Origin: Aromatoleum toluolicum
Lineage (GTDB): Bacteria > Pseudomonadota > Gammaproteobacteria > Burkholderiales > Rhodocyclaceae
Assembly: GCF_012911005.2 (NCBI RefSeq)
Contig: NZ_WTVS01000026.1
Location: 1-64,000 of the forward strand
DNA length: 64,000 bases
Reading direction: 5' to 3'
Position numbers and translations under genes: made by a program. Position 1 is the first letter of the stretch; the number at the start of each line of letters is the position of its first letter. The notes beneath the pieces were generated by a model. That model was given only the letters and a program-made list of their open reading frames with translations. It was not told the origin of the DNA and searched no databases. Of this stretch, positions 9,302 through 17,209 are shown in pieces.

Positions 9302-10072
9302 TCACTCGAAGGCGGACATCAATTCCGTGCTGATGCCGTCGACACAAACCTTCAGCAAGGTTTCCCCATGCTGTGCGCTCGCGCGCTTCGCCGACGATAG
9401 GCAACCCGAAGCGGGCGTCCATTCGGGCTTGATCGGGAAGAAGTCATAGGGCGGGAACTGCGCCGGTGCATGGTCGCAGACCTTTTCCATATCGACGAGC
9501 TGCGGATGCAGATGGAGCATCAACGAGGTCTCCAGCACACCCCCGTGTTCGACCGCCCAGCCGGGAAACTCGCCCTGGTAAATCGCGTCGATCGCCTCCT
9601 GGGTCACGAAATCCCAATACGACAACACCACGGTCGAGAAATCGCGGATGCCGTCCCAGCGCAATTCCCGCTGCGCCAGATCCACCCCTTCGACGATGAA
9701 GGCAGAATTCTCATAGTGGCCATTGACCAGCACCGTGCGGCGCACACCATGACGTGCAAGCTCCTTGAGCACATCGCGGATCGTGCAGGTCACTGTCATG
9801 CCGTCGAGGCTCGTCGTGCCGGGCATGTGGTTCCCTCCGCCGCTCTTCTGCTGCGACTTGTATCCGTAGGCGATCGGAGGTGCGACCAGCGCGCCGATAC
9901 GGTCGGCCACGCGCTCCGAAATGGCCGTGGGCAGCAACACATCCGGGTTCATCGACATGTGGGGGCCGTGCTGTTCGAGCGCTCCGACCGGAATCAAGAC
10001 CGGGGTCCTGCCGTCGCGCACCCGCGCATCATATTCGGGCCACGTGAGCTCGGAAATGTGGACGCTTTTCAT
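9302..10072 (-). CDS. crnA: Creatininase (creatinine amidohydrolase, EC 3.5.2.10), copy 1
   Basis: Interconverts creatinine and creatine in the cytoplasm. The 256 residues match Pseudomonas creatininase along their length. Metal ligands fall in VGALEQHGPH (Glu, His), NPDVLLPT (Asp) and VNGHYENS (His, Glu). The Trp residues of SYWDF and FPGWAVEHGGV line the substrate pocket in the known enzyme. Start ATG at 10072 has GGAG eight bases upstream. A second, diverged copy lies at 12027-12812 across the NCS1 permease gene, so this is a local duplication. Confidence 0.95.
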   Translation of the reverse strand: MKSVHISELTWPEYDARVRDGRTPVLIPVGALEQHGPHMSMNPDVLLPTAISERVADRIGALVAPPIAYGYKSQQKSGGGNHMPGTTSLDGMTVTCTIRDVLKELARHGVRRTVLVNGHYENSAFIVEGVDLAQRELRWDGIRDFSTVVLSYWDFVTQEAIDAIYQGEFPGWAVEHGGVLETSLMLHLHPQLVDMEKVCDHAPAQFPPYDFFPIKPEWTPASGCLSSAKRASAQHGETLLKVCVDGISTELMSAFE

Positions 10073-10295
10073 CGAATCGTCTCCTTCGGGTTATTGGCCC
10101 GATGTCGCTCGCTTCCCCGCGAACGCCCACCGGGCCACCATGTCAGTCCATCGCGCTCAGGCGTGCTTCGATACGACCTTCTTCCGGAGCACGCCGTTCA
10201 TCGCCATCATCCGCAGATAGGTGACGGCCGTCGTCGCGGCGGCGGGTAGCGAAGCGGTCGTACCCTTTCCTAGACGATAGCAAGGGTATTTCAAC
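10073..10295. other. Intergenic stretch with a short open remnant
   Basis: Upstream region of creatininase 1. On the minus strand a start-less open stretch of about 45 codons ends in TYLRMMAMNGVLRKKVVSKHA and a stop near 10157. It reads like the tail of a lost protein, but nothing identifies it. No promoter or terminator is clear. Confidence 0.3.
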
Positions 10296-11792
10296 TCAGG
10301 CTCGGCTCCTTGCTACTTGTATCCCTGCTACTTGCTCCTTTGCTACTTGCTCCCTTGCTACTTTTCCCCTTGCTACTTGTGAGTAACGCAGCGCGTACCG
10401 CCGGCCCAGCAAATAGTAGAGAATTGCAGAGCTCAGGCCACCGGCGAGCCAGGATAGATCGACCCCACCCATTGCCACGGCAATGGGGCCTTGAAACAGC
10501 GGAATGATTCCGTACATGAAAAGGTATGTGCATCCCAGGCCGCCAAAGAATGCCACCATCGCCGCCGGATTGAATTTTCGCATGTGCTTGGATTCCGGCC
10601 CCTCGAAGAGGAAGTCGAAATTCTTGGTATTGCGTTCAAAGACGAAGCAATGCACAGCCATGATGCCGCCCCAGGCGGCAACCCATGCCACGATGGAGAT
10701 CAACCACGCATCAAGCGCGTGTGCGAAGTTGTCCTGTTTCATGAATAGCATGACCGCCAACATTGCGAAGATGCCAACCATGATCGACAGCTTGTGCCTG
10801 GAAATCTTGATATCCATGGCCTGAGCCGCCACGCCAAATGTATAGAGGTTGATGATGTTGGTCGCAATTGGGCCGTGAATGACGAGCGCCAGCACAGGGA
10901 TCGCGAGTACCCCGAAGTTGGAGACGATCAGTGCGCCCGGGTCAGCGCTTCCACTCTTCGTTGCCAGGGTCGCGCCGAGCACACCCAACCACACCACGGG
11001 GATAAACTGACCAAGGGTACTGGCAAGATAAAGGCGCGTCTTGCACACGGTGATCGAAACAAAGCGCGAATAGTCCGGTGCATACGTGAACCAGCCAATG
11101 CCCCAGCCAATGCCGATAGCGGTCATCACAGCACTCATGGCTGCGAGTCGCGGCATGCCGGTCAGCACCTTGCCTTCGGGTCCTGCGTAGGCCCAGTTAA
11201 TATCGAACTGAGTCCAGGCAACAACGCTCATCGCCACCAGCACCAACACCGTAGGCGGCACAGTCCATTTTTCGAAGGCTGCAATTGCCTGATACCCGAT
11301 GTAGCAAATGACGACTTGGGTGGTCATGATGATCGCTGCGGTTGACAGGCGCCACCAGAAATTTTCCGCGGTCGGATCCACCCAGCCAAGCTGGCCGAAG
11401 AGTGCCATCACCAGATCAAGAATGATCCAGGTATTCACCGCCGACCAACCGACTGCCAACAATGCCTGGATGGCGGCCGGCAGGTACGCTCCATACCGAC
11501 CGAAGGCGGCACGGGAAAGCACCATTCCGGTGACGCCGGTTCGTTGCCCAAGCAGCACAAAGGCGCCAAAGCCAAGCATTCCGAGCAGGTTGCCGACCAC
11601 CAGGACGGTAATCGTGTCTGCGAGCGAGAGTCCGAGGTTTATCCCGAGTGCGCCCAGAATCCAGTTGATGGGAGCAACGTTTGCCCCCGACCAGATCCAA
11701 AATTGCCCCCAAACGTCTTTGGTTCGCCGATGCTCGGGGATCGGTTGCAGCATCTCTTCAAGGTCAGCGGTGTCGCTACCATGGTTACTCAT
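10296..11792 (-). CDS. NCS1-family permease (cytosine/purine permease-like), repetitive C-terminus
   Basis: Inner-membrane permease of 498 residues with 12 helices. The opening PIPEHRRTKDVWGQFWIWSGANVAP and the GWGIGWFTYAPDYSRF segment are characteristic of cytosine-permease-type NCS1 transporters. The start is the ATG at 11792, nine bases after GGAG; the longer frame begins with TTG inside that site. It is flanked by the two creatininase genes in the same orientation, so creatinine uptake is the natural guess. The last 25 or so residues are an odd charged repeat (QVA-R/K-E/G), produced by a tandem DNA repeat at 10311-10383. Confidence 0.9.
   Translation of the reverse strand: MSNHGSDTADLEEMLQPIPEHRRTKDVWGQFWIWSGANVAPINWILGALGINLGLSLADTITVLVVGNLLGMLGFGAFVLLGQRTGVTGMVLSRAAFGRYGAYLPAAIQALLAVGWSAVNTWIILDLVMALFGQLGWVDPTAENFWWRLSTAAIIMTTQVVICYIGYQAIAAFEKWTVPPTVLVLVAMSVVAWTQFDINWAYAGPEGKVLTGMPRLAAMSAVMTAIGIGWGIGWFTYAPDYSRFVSITVCKTRLYLASTLGQFIPVVWLGVLGATLATKSGSADPGALIVSNFGVLAIPVLALVIHGPIATNIINLYTFGVAAQAMDIKISRHKLSIMVGIFAMLAVMLFMKQDNFAHALDAWLISIVAWVAAWGGIMAVHCFVFERNTKNFDFLFEGPESKHMRKFNPAAMVAFFGGLGCTYLFMYGIIPLFQGPIAVAMGGVDLSWLAGGLSSAILYYLLGRRYALRYSQVARGKVAREQVAKEQVAGIQVARSRA
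10311..10383. repeat. Tandem repeat of about 15 bp in the permease 3' end
   Basis: About four to five imperfect copies of a TTGCTACTTGCTCCC-like unit on the plus strand. Read on the minus strand they encode repeats of the QVAR-E/K pattern. The unit is a multiple of three, so copy-number changes keep the frame. Confidence 0.85.
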
Positions 11793-12026
11793 TTTATATG
11801 TCTCCAATAATTCTTATAACTCGCGTGTTGCATCTGGACGACATCAGCGGTCCGACTATAGGAATCGGTGAGATCGCCCCGCGGTGACAACAGTGAACTT
11901 TGGTCGAGACCTCCTTAATACGAAACGGTTAGGCCCGAGCGAGTGCTTCTTCGACAGCCTCAAGAATAAGCGGGTTCATGGCGCGCGCTACGCGACTTTC
12001 GGCGTTCGGCGCAGGGCCGCCGGCAT

Positions 12027-12812
12027 TCAGTCGAACGCGCGCGCGAGTTCGCGGCTGATGCCGTCGACGCAAACTTTCAGCAGCGTCTCGCCATGCTGCG
12101 CGCTCGCACGTTTCGCCGACGACAGACAACCGGATGCAGGTGTCCATTCCGGCTTGATCGGAAAGAAGTCGTACGGGGGAAACTGCGCCGGCGCGTGATC
12201 GCAGACCTTCTCCATATCCACCAGGTGCGGATGCAGATGGAGCATCAGCGAGGTTTCCAGCACGCCGCCGTGCTCGACCGCCCAGCCGGGAAACTCGCCC
12301 TGGTAGATGTCGTCGATCGCCTCCTGCGTGACGAAATCCCAATACGAGAGAACCACCGTAGAGAAATCGCGGATGCCATCCCAGCGCAATTCGCGTTGGG
12401 CCAGATCAACCCCTTCGACGATGAATGCCGAATTCTCATAATGGCCATTGACGAGAACCGTCCGCCGTACGCCATGACGTGCAAGTTCTTTCAATACGTC
12501 GCGGATCGTCGAGGTTACAGTGAGGCCATCCAGACTCGTGGTGCCCGGCATGTGGTTTCCGCCACCACTCTTCTGTTGCGACTTGTAGCCGTAGGCGATC
12601 GGGGGTGCGACGAGTGCGCGGATGCGGTCAGCGACGCGCTCGGAAATCGCAGTCGGGAGCAGCACGTCCGGGTTCATCGACATGTGCGGGCCGTGCTGTT
12701 CAAGCGCCCCGACCGGAATCAGTACAGGCGTCTTGCCGTCACGGACTCGGGCATCGTATTCGGGCCACGCGAGTTCGGAAATGTGAACACTTCTCGCTGT
12801 ACCGTACTCCAT
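12027..12812 (-). CDS. crnA: Creatininase (creatinine amidohydrolase, EC 3.5.2.10), copy 2
   Basis: A 261-residue paralogue of the enzyme at 9302-10072, with the same metal-ligand motifs (EQHGPH, NPDVLLP, NGHYENS). The two proteins differ mainly at the N-terminus (five extra residues here) and the last few residues. The DNA has diverged at many third positions, so the duplication is not recent. The ATG at 12812 is set by an excellent GGAGG seven bases upstream; the longer frame to 13112 is read-through of the leader. It is followed, 3', by the NCS1 permease after 234 bases with no visible gene. Confidence 0.95.
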   Translation of the reverse strand: MEYGTARSVHISELAWPEYDARVRDGKTPVLIPVGALEQHGPHMSMNPDVLLPTAISERVADRIRALVAPPIAYGYKSQQKSGGGNHMPGTTSLDGLTVTSTIRDVLKELARHGVRRTVLVNGHYENSAFIVEGVDLAQRELRWDGIRDFSTVVLSYWDFVTQEAIDDIYQGEFPGWAVEHGGVLETSLMLHLHPHLVDMEKVCDHAPAQFPPYDFFPIKPEWTPASGCLSSAKRASAQHGETLLKVCVDGISRELARAFD

Positions 12813-13060
12813 CTTACTGCCTCCTTTGTAGTGGTCCTGCTGTCTTGTATTTGTTTTGCCGCTCCAGCCTCTCGGGGACTTCGCGGTGATGCCGGGCGCC
12901 TTGTTTACCGGTTCCTCGGTCATCCTGCACGGCTGGCGTGGTGCGTCGCAGAAGATCGCGCTCGGTACCGCCGCCAGACCGGCTGAATTTATGCCTATCC
13001 TAGTGACGGACAACCCGCGTCGATATCCGGCTGACGACAGTCCGTTTCGTGAAAACGACG

Positions 13061-13092
13061 AAAAAAAACCTCCGGCCAGGACCGGCAGGAGG
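13061..13092 (-). terminator. Rho-independent terminator after the GlxA-type regulator gene
   Basis: On the minus strand, CCTCCTGCC pairs with GGCCGGAGG (one mismatch) and is followed directly by eight Us. It lies 66 bases past the regulator's stop codon and before the creatininase 2 leader, so it separates the two transcripts. The rest of 12813-13157 is the upstream region of creatininase 2. Confidence 0.85.
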
Positions 13093-13157
13093 CTTGCAAC
13101 CCGGTCGCGCAACGACCGTGGGAGAGGGAGATCAGGAAGCGGCGCGCGTCCTGCCGG

Positions 13158-14180
13158 TCATTTCGACCCGGCCGCGTCCGCCGTATGGCGCCGCCGCTCG
13201 GCGCTCGGCGAGATGCCGAAGCCCGCGTGGTAGCGGTGCGAAAAATGTGCAAAGGACACAAATCCGCAGGCCATCACGATGTCGGCGATCGGCCGGTTGG
13301 TCCGCGTGAGGAGCTGGCGCGCGCGCTCGAGGCGGATCTGCAGGTAGTACTGCCGCGGCGTGCAGTTGAGCGTCTCGCGGAACAGGCGCTCGAGCTGGCG
13401 TGCCGAGAACTGCATGTGCGCCGCCAGCTCCTCCATCGACAACGGCTCCTCGATGTTGCACTCCATCAGCTTGATCGCCTCGACCAGCTTGGGATGCGAC
13501 GCGTTGGAGACGTCGCGCAGCGAGGTCTTTTGCTTCTCGTCCGGGCCGCGGCACTCGTAGATCAGCAGCTCGGCCACCGCCTTCGCCACCTTGCGCCCTC
13601 CTCCGCCGAGGCCGATCAGGTGGATCATCATCTCCACCGGCGCGATGCCACCGCTGCACGAGCAACGGTTGCGGTCGACCTCGTAGATCTTGTTCGACAC
13701 GACCAGACGCGGGAAGCGGTCGAGCAGCGCGTCCATGTCCTCCCAATGGATCGTGCTGCGATGTCCGTCGAGCAGCCCCGCGCAGGCAAGGAAATAGCTG
13801 CCCGTATCCACCCCGCCGATCGCGACGCCGCGGCCCGCAAGCGTGCGCAGCCAGCGCTGGATCGGTTCGGTGCCGGTAATCGGCAGCGGATTCGGGCCGA
13901 CGACGAAGACGCCGTCGAGGTCGGTCGCATCGGCCGCCGCATAGTCGGGCTGAACGCAGATGCCGGCGCTCGAACGCACCGGCTCGCCGTCCATCGTGAT
14001 CGTCACGAACTCGTACAGCTTCTTGCGCGCGACCATGTTCGCGAGACGCAAGGGATCGACCGCCGCGCCGAAGCCGATCAGCGTGAAATCGGGAACGAGA
14101 AGAAAGCCGAAGCGGATCGGCGCCTCGCCGCCGCGTCCGGCCCAGTGACCCGGCCCCTGGCCGGGAGTTGCGTTGCTCAT
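13158..14180 (-). CDS. GlxA-family transcriptional regulator (DJ-1/PfpI domain plus AraC-type HTH)
   Basis: A 340-residue cytoplasmic activator-type protein. Residues about 20-185 form a class-I amidotransferase-like (DJ-1/PfpI) domain, starting IRFGFLLVPDFTLIGFGAAVDPLRLAN. Residues about 225-330 form two AraC helix-turn-helix units (MEELAAHMQFSARQLERLFRETL and IADIVMACGFVSFAHFSHRY). Family members sense carnitine, glycine betaine, sarcosine and similar amines. Placement between creatininase 2 and purU makes it the likely regulator of this locus, with creatine or sarcosine as possible effector; the effector is inference. Confidence 0.9.
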   Translation of the reverse strand: MSNATPGQGPGHWAGRGGEAPIRFGFLLVPDFTLIGFGAAVDPLRLANMVARKKLYEFVTITMDGEPVRSSAGICVQPDYAAADATDLDGVFVVGPNPLPITGTEPIQRWLRTLAGRGVAIGGVDTGSYFLACAGLLDGHRSTIHWEDMDALLDRFPRLVVSNKIYEVDRNRCSCSGGIAPVEMMIHLIGLGGGGRKVAKAVAELLIYECRGPDEKQKTSLRDVSNASHPKLVEAIKLMECNIEEPLSMEELAAHMQFSARQLERLFRETLNCTPRQYYLQIRLERARQLLTRTNRPIADIVMACGFVSFAHFSHRYHAGFGISPSAERRRHTADAAGSK

Positions 14181-14267
14181 CGGGATACCCTGAAAGTCGT
14201 AGTTTCTGTTCGAAGTCTATACGCACCGCCGGCGCCATCAAGACGCCGGCCGATGGTATCGACGCGA

Positions 14268-15137
14268 TCAGGGCAGAACGACCGTACGGGTACCGTTGAG
14301 GAAGACGCGACGCTCGACGTGATACAGCACGGCCCGCGCGAGCGCCTGGCATTCCATGTCGCGGCCGACCGAGAGCAACTGTTCGGCGCTGTGCGCATGC
14401 GTCACACGGTCGACAACCTGCTCGATGATCGGCCCCTCGTCGAGGTCGCCGGTCACGTAGTGGGCCGTGGCGCCGATCAATTTCACGCCACGCGCATGCG
14501 CCTGATGGTAGGGCTTCGCCCCCTTGAAGCCCGGCAGGAAGGAATGATGGATGTTGATCGCGCGCCCATGGAGACGCTGGCAAAGATCGTCGGTGAGGAC
14601 CTGCATGTAACGCGCCAGCACCACCAGCTCGGCACCCGACTCCTCGACGATCCCCATCAGCTTCGCTTCCTGCTGCGGCTTGGTCTCTGCGGTCACGGGC
14701 ACATGGTGGAACGGCAGGCCATCGGCAGCGGCGAGAAATTCCAGGTCGGGGTGATTCGACACGACGCCGACGATGTCGATGGGAAGTTCCCCGATGCGCC
14801 AGCGGTAGAGGAGGTCGCGCAGGCAGTGATCGAGCTTCGAGACCATGATCAGTACTTTGGGCCGCTCGCACAGCGCGTGCATCGCCCAGTCCATGTCGAA
14901 ACGCTTCGCCAGCGGCGCGAACTCATGGCGCAAAGTGGACACGTCGACCGCGCCCTCGGTTTCGCGGCTGAAGACGCAGCGCACGAAGAAGCGATCATTG
15001 AGGTCGTCGTCGAAGCACGAGAACTCGTTGATGTAGCAGCCCTGACGATCCAGGAAGCCGGAAATCGCTGCGACCTGCCCTGCAGCGCTGGCGCAGGCAA
15101 CGGTCAGGGTCCAGCGCTTTTGTTGTGTGTTGTGCAT
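14268..15137 (-). CDS. purU: Formyltetrahydrofolate deformylase (EC 3.5.1.10)
   Basis: Releases formate from 10-formyl-THF. The 289 residues show an N-terminal ACT domain (about 1-80) and a C-terminal formyl-transferase fold. The core is INIHHSFLPGFKGAKPYHQAH...HYVTGDLDEGPIIEQ, which holds the Asn-His-Asp catalytic set. The ATG at 15137 follows GGAGG; the 23-residue upstream extension is rejected. PurU is often found beside sarcosine or glycine-betaine demethylation genes, where it relieves one-carbon overload. That matches the creatine-to-sarcosine route encoded here. Confidence 0.95.
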   Translation of the reverse strand: MHNTQQKRWTLTVACASAAGQVAAISGFLDRQGCYINEFSCFDDDLNDRFFVRCVFSRETEGAVDVSTLRHEFAPLAKRFDMDWAMHALCERPKVLIMVSKLDHCLRDLLYRWRIGELPIDIVGVVSNHPDLEFLAAADGLPFHHVPVTAETKPQQEAKLMGIVEESGAELVVLARYMQVLTDDLCQRLHGRAINIHHSFLPGFKGAKPYHQAHARGVKLIGATAHYVTGDLDEGPIIEQVVDRVTHAHSAEQLLSVGRDMECQALARAVLYHVERRVFLNGTRTVVLP

Positions 15138-15475
15138 GTCTCTCCTCCTGTAATGCGCACTCAAGTTACGTGAGCCGTCCGGAGGCCACTTGTCTGCACG
15201 CGACAACAGATCAACGGTTTTCGACGTCGCGCGCTCGCCCCGTCGCGGCTCCCGTCACGGCGGTTGCGTCCTCATTGACGCAGCGCTCGCGCGCGCCGTG
15301 CTCTTCGAAGACAATACGAGCTTTGCCGTCGTCGCCCGGATGGCTTCGCTTCCCGCCGACGGCGCGTCGCCACATCGAATGCCGCGGAGCAGACCCGGCC
15401 GGCTGAACTCCCAGCCTGACGACAGATGACGCAGGGCGATCGCGAAGGCGTCGACCGAATCAGACAAACTATTGA
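15138..15475. other. Host intergenic stretch between purU and the displaced mutS start
   Basis: No supported gene. It separates purU (leftward) from the original mutS start (rightward), so it should carry both promoters. No strong consensus promoter is visible by eye. Short frames on both strands have no ribosome site or recognisable product. Confidence 0.5.
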
Positions 15476-15562
15476 ATGAAAAAAGAAACACTACCCAAGC
15501 CGCTTAACGACGACGAGTTCGCCGGACACACTCCGATGATGGTGCGGGGAAATGTCCAGTAA
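15476..15562 (+). pseudogene. mutS: Displaced native 5' end of mutS, cut off by the prophage
   Basis: Reads MKKETLPKPLNDDEFAG then HTPMMV, the standard opening of MutS. It then runs at position 15544 into unrelated codons (RGNVQ) and stops. The missing continuation ([24 protein letters not shown]) is at 60359 onward, on the far side of the prophage. So 15476-15543 is host mutS and the last six codons are phage DNA. If still transcribed, it would yield only a 28-residue peptide. Confidence 0.88.
15524..15543. other. attL core of the prophage
   Basis: Twenty bases ending in TGATGGT (15537-15543) that match 60339-60358 at 16 of 20 positions. The last seven bases are identical. This side is the host version (codes GHTPMMV); the other is the phage version (codes GHTPVMV). 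Strand exchange most simply falls within the identical TGATGGT. Confidence 0.75.
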
Positions 15563-15564
15563 CG

Positions 15565-15583
15565 GCGCGGCATTGCGCCGCGC
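15565..15583 (-). terminator. Stem-loop at the end of the late operon
   Basis: A perfect 7-bp stem (15565-15571 with 15577-15583, GCGCGGC) and 5-base loop just past the last late gene and before attL. No U-run follows, so terminator function is inferred from position only. Confidence 0.35.
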
Positions 15584-15607
15584 ACCACTCTGCACTTACG
15601 CCGGAAT

Positions 15608-15847
15608 CTACGCTGCGCGGTCGTCCGTGCGAATCACGCCCCGGAACCACAGCGCCCGCCAAATCCGCCACGGCACCCGGCTCGGCTCCGTCGGAACGAA
15701 GTGCTGCACCGTCGCCGCATCCAGACCACCAGGCGGCGCCCACAGCACATGCGGCACCCACAGATAGCGCGACCGCCTGACGATGATGTAGCCGCCGTGG
15801 CGCCACCACTGGCGCAGGGCGTAGACGAAGCAGTTTCCCCGATCCAT
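15608..15847 (-). CDS. Small phage protein at the end of the late operon
   Basis: 79 residues, basic and Trp-rich (YALRQWWRHGGYIIVRRSRYLWVPHVLWA), with no signal peptide. Small proteins of this look (one-screen beta-rich, ending WFRGVIRTDD) recur near phage lysis genes, but I know no function. It follows the DUF1353-like gene by three bases, which supports translation within the operon. Confidence 0.6.
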   Translation of the reverse strand: MDRGNCFVYALRQWWRHGGYIIVRRSRYLWVPHVLWAPPGGLDAATVQHFVPTEPSRVPWRIWRALWFRGVIRTDDRAA

Positions 15848-15850
15848 CGG

Positions 15851-16240
15851 TTACTCGCCGATCGCCGCGGCTGACGCCCCACCCGCGCGACGCGACCACG
15901 GCAGCCAGCCTCCGACTCGCACTCCGGCATACATCGCGTAGCGCTGCGCCAAGCCAACCCCGCTGTCCGCCATCGCGGCGAGGAACAGGCAATCGGATTG
16001 CGCACGGGTGAATTGCTGGGTTTCGTAGAGCCAATCGTGCAGGATTGCCGCGGCACGATGCGCGCCGTTGACCGGCATGACGGCATGCAGCAGGCGCGGG
16101 ATGCTGGCCAAGTCCGTGACGAAGCCGGACGGCACGACGAGGTCGGCGCCGGACGCTGTCCGGTACCAGACCGGCGTCTCCAGTATCCATTCTCCGTCCT
16201 GCTCGCCCACTCGCAGCACCGGGACTGTCCTGAACGGCAT
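15851..16240 (-). CDS. DUF1353 family phage protein
   Basis: 129 residues. The middle has the DUF1353 pattern: VPSGFVTDLASIPRLL followed by AAILHDWLYE and a Cys-containing helix. Genes of this family commonly sit with holin and endolysin genes of tailed phages; a role in lysis or host-wall contact has been suggested but is not established. The start is the ATG at 16240, two bases after the stop of the preceding 50-codon gene. The longer frame to 16891 is the shadow of the endolysin. Confidence 0.75.
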   Translation of the reverse strand: MPFRTVPVLRVGEQDGEWILETPVWYRTASGADLVVPSGFVTDLASIPRLLHAVMPVNGAHRAAAILHDWLYETQQFTRAQSDCLFLAAMADSGVGLAQRYAMYAGVRVGGWLPWSRRAGGASAAAIGE

Positions 16241-16242
16241 CG

Positions 16243-16395
16243 TCACAGCCCCCACATCGCACGCCACAGCATCCGCTGCCAGGCGCTGATGATCTTCAGA
16301 TTGCTGGCCGTGATGCTTTCGAACGCCTCGTGCCAGCGGCAGGCTTCGGAGACGGCTGGCTGCTGTGGCCGGATCGGAACGACGTTGAGTTGCAC
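16243..16395 (-). CDS. 50-residue phage protein in the lysis region, GTG start
   Basis: Starts with GTG at 16395, five bases after a perfect AGGAGG, and stops two bases before the DUF1353 start. Product begins MQLNVVPIRPQQPAVSEACRWHEAF and ends in a Trp-rich amphipathic helix (AWQRMLWRAMWGL). No signal peptide, so not an obvious spanin. The ribosome site and tight packing between two lysis-region genes argue that it is real; function unknown. Confidence 0.65.
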   Translation of the reverse strand: MQLNVVPIRPQQPAVSEACRWHEAFESITASNLKIISAWQRMLWRAMWGL

Positions 16396-16404
16396 GACTG
16401 CCTC

Positions 16405-16866
16405 CTATGCGGCAACGATGCCGCGCTGGTACTTGACGCCATCCGGCCCGAAGTGAGCCGTCAGCACATCGCCGCGCGAGGGCTCGCCGACCTTGGCGAT
16501 GCCGACGTGCACCCACGACCCTTCGAATATCAACTGATCGAGGGCGATGCCGGCCCCCTGGATGGCGCGCGCGACCTGCAGCGGCGTCATGCTGCGCACG
16601 ACGATGTCGGCGGCGCGCCCGTCCATGTGCGCACTGGCGCGGCTGCCGCCGATGCGCTGGTTGAGCGCGGGCGACCGGTAGCCGCTCGTCACGGTCACGG
16701 TGCGATTGCCGACGGCGGCGCGAATGCGCTCCAGCACTTCGGCGAGCCGTGAGAGGTTGATCAGCGCGGAGCCGGGTGGCGTGTTGCCGATGCCGTGGCG
16801 CACCGCCTGCTGCGAGAACAGCAACTCTTCGAGGCAGAAGTGCGGAGTGAGCCGGGTTCTGTTCAT
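16405..16866 (-). CDS. Endolysin, M15 (D-Ala-D-Ala carboxypeptidase-like) peptidase
   Basis: 153 residues, a single catalytic domain. Zinc ligands of the M15/VanY-type fold are visible in SRASAHMDGRAADI (His, Asp) and GSWVHVGI (His). It cleaves peptide cross-links of peptidoglycan at the end of the lytic cycle. There is no signal peptide, so release needs the holin encoded just upstream. Its ATG overlaps the holin stop by four bases. The size matches stand-alone phage M15 endolysins. Confidence 0.88.
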   Translation of the reverse strand: MNRTRLTPHFCLEELLFSQQAVRHGIGNTPPGSALINLSRLAEVLERIRAAVGNRTVTVTSGYRSPALNQRIGGSRASAHMDGRAADIVVRSMTPLQVARAIQGAGIALDQLIFEGSWVHVGIAKVGEPSRGDVLTAHFGPDGVKYQRGIVAA

Positions 16867-17195
16867 TGATCCACCCCCAGCACCCGATCACGCCACCGCT
16901 CGTAGATCAGCATCGAGCGCGTGCCCATGTGGGCGGAGATCGCGACGAGCGCGGATCTTCCGTAGCCGGTGATTCCGGCGAGTTCGCACAGCATGTGGGT
17001 GCAGATGCCGACGAAGATGCACACGACAGCATCGAGGATCAGCGCTTGCAAGCTGAACGCCTCCCCCGACCGCACCTTCTGGGCGTACTGCGCAATCGTC
17101 GCCAGGGCGCTCAGGAACAGCGTCGAGATCCACGGCAAGACCGGCGGCAGGGAGTCGTAGAGCGATTGCCACAGACCAGCGTCTTTTTCGGGCAT
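16863..17195 (-). CDS. Holin
   Basis: 110 residues with two to three hydrophobic segments (PWISTLFLSALATIAQYA, ALILDAVVCIFVGICTHML, and a weaker third) and a charged C-terminus (ERWRDRVLGVDQ). It forms the timed inner-membrane lesion that frees the endolysin. The start is the ATG at 17195 with GGGAGG upstream; the GTG/ATG six codons earlier overlaps the previous gene. The ATGA overlap with the endolysin gene is classic for a lysis cassette. Confidence 0.8.
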   Translation of the reverse strand: MPEKDAGLWQSLYDSLPPVLPWISTLFLSALATIAQYAQKVRSGEAFSLQALILDAVVCIFVGICTHMLCELAGITGYGRSALVAISAHMGTRSMLIYERWRDRVLGVDQ

Positions 17196-17209
17196 GGCGC
17201 CTCCCCTCG

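Noticed and set aside
10311-10383. CRISPR array
   Set aside because: The repeats are tandem without spacers and lie inside a permease gene. No CRISPR-like repeat-spacer pattern was seen elsewhere.
12813-13112. 100-residue N-terminal extension of creatininase 2
   Set aside because: A strong GGAGG sits before the internal ATG and the extension has no counterpart in copy 1.
13185-15173. 662-codon plus-strand frame across the regulator and purU
   Set aside because: Composition is that of an antisense shadow and it spans two well-identified minus-strand genes.
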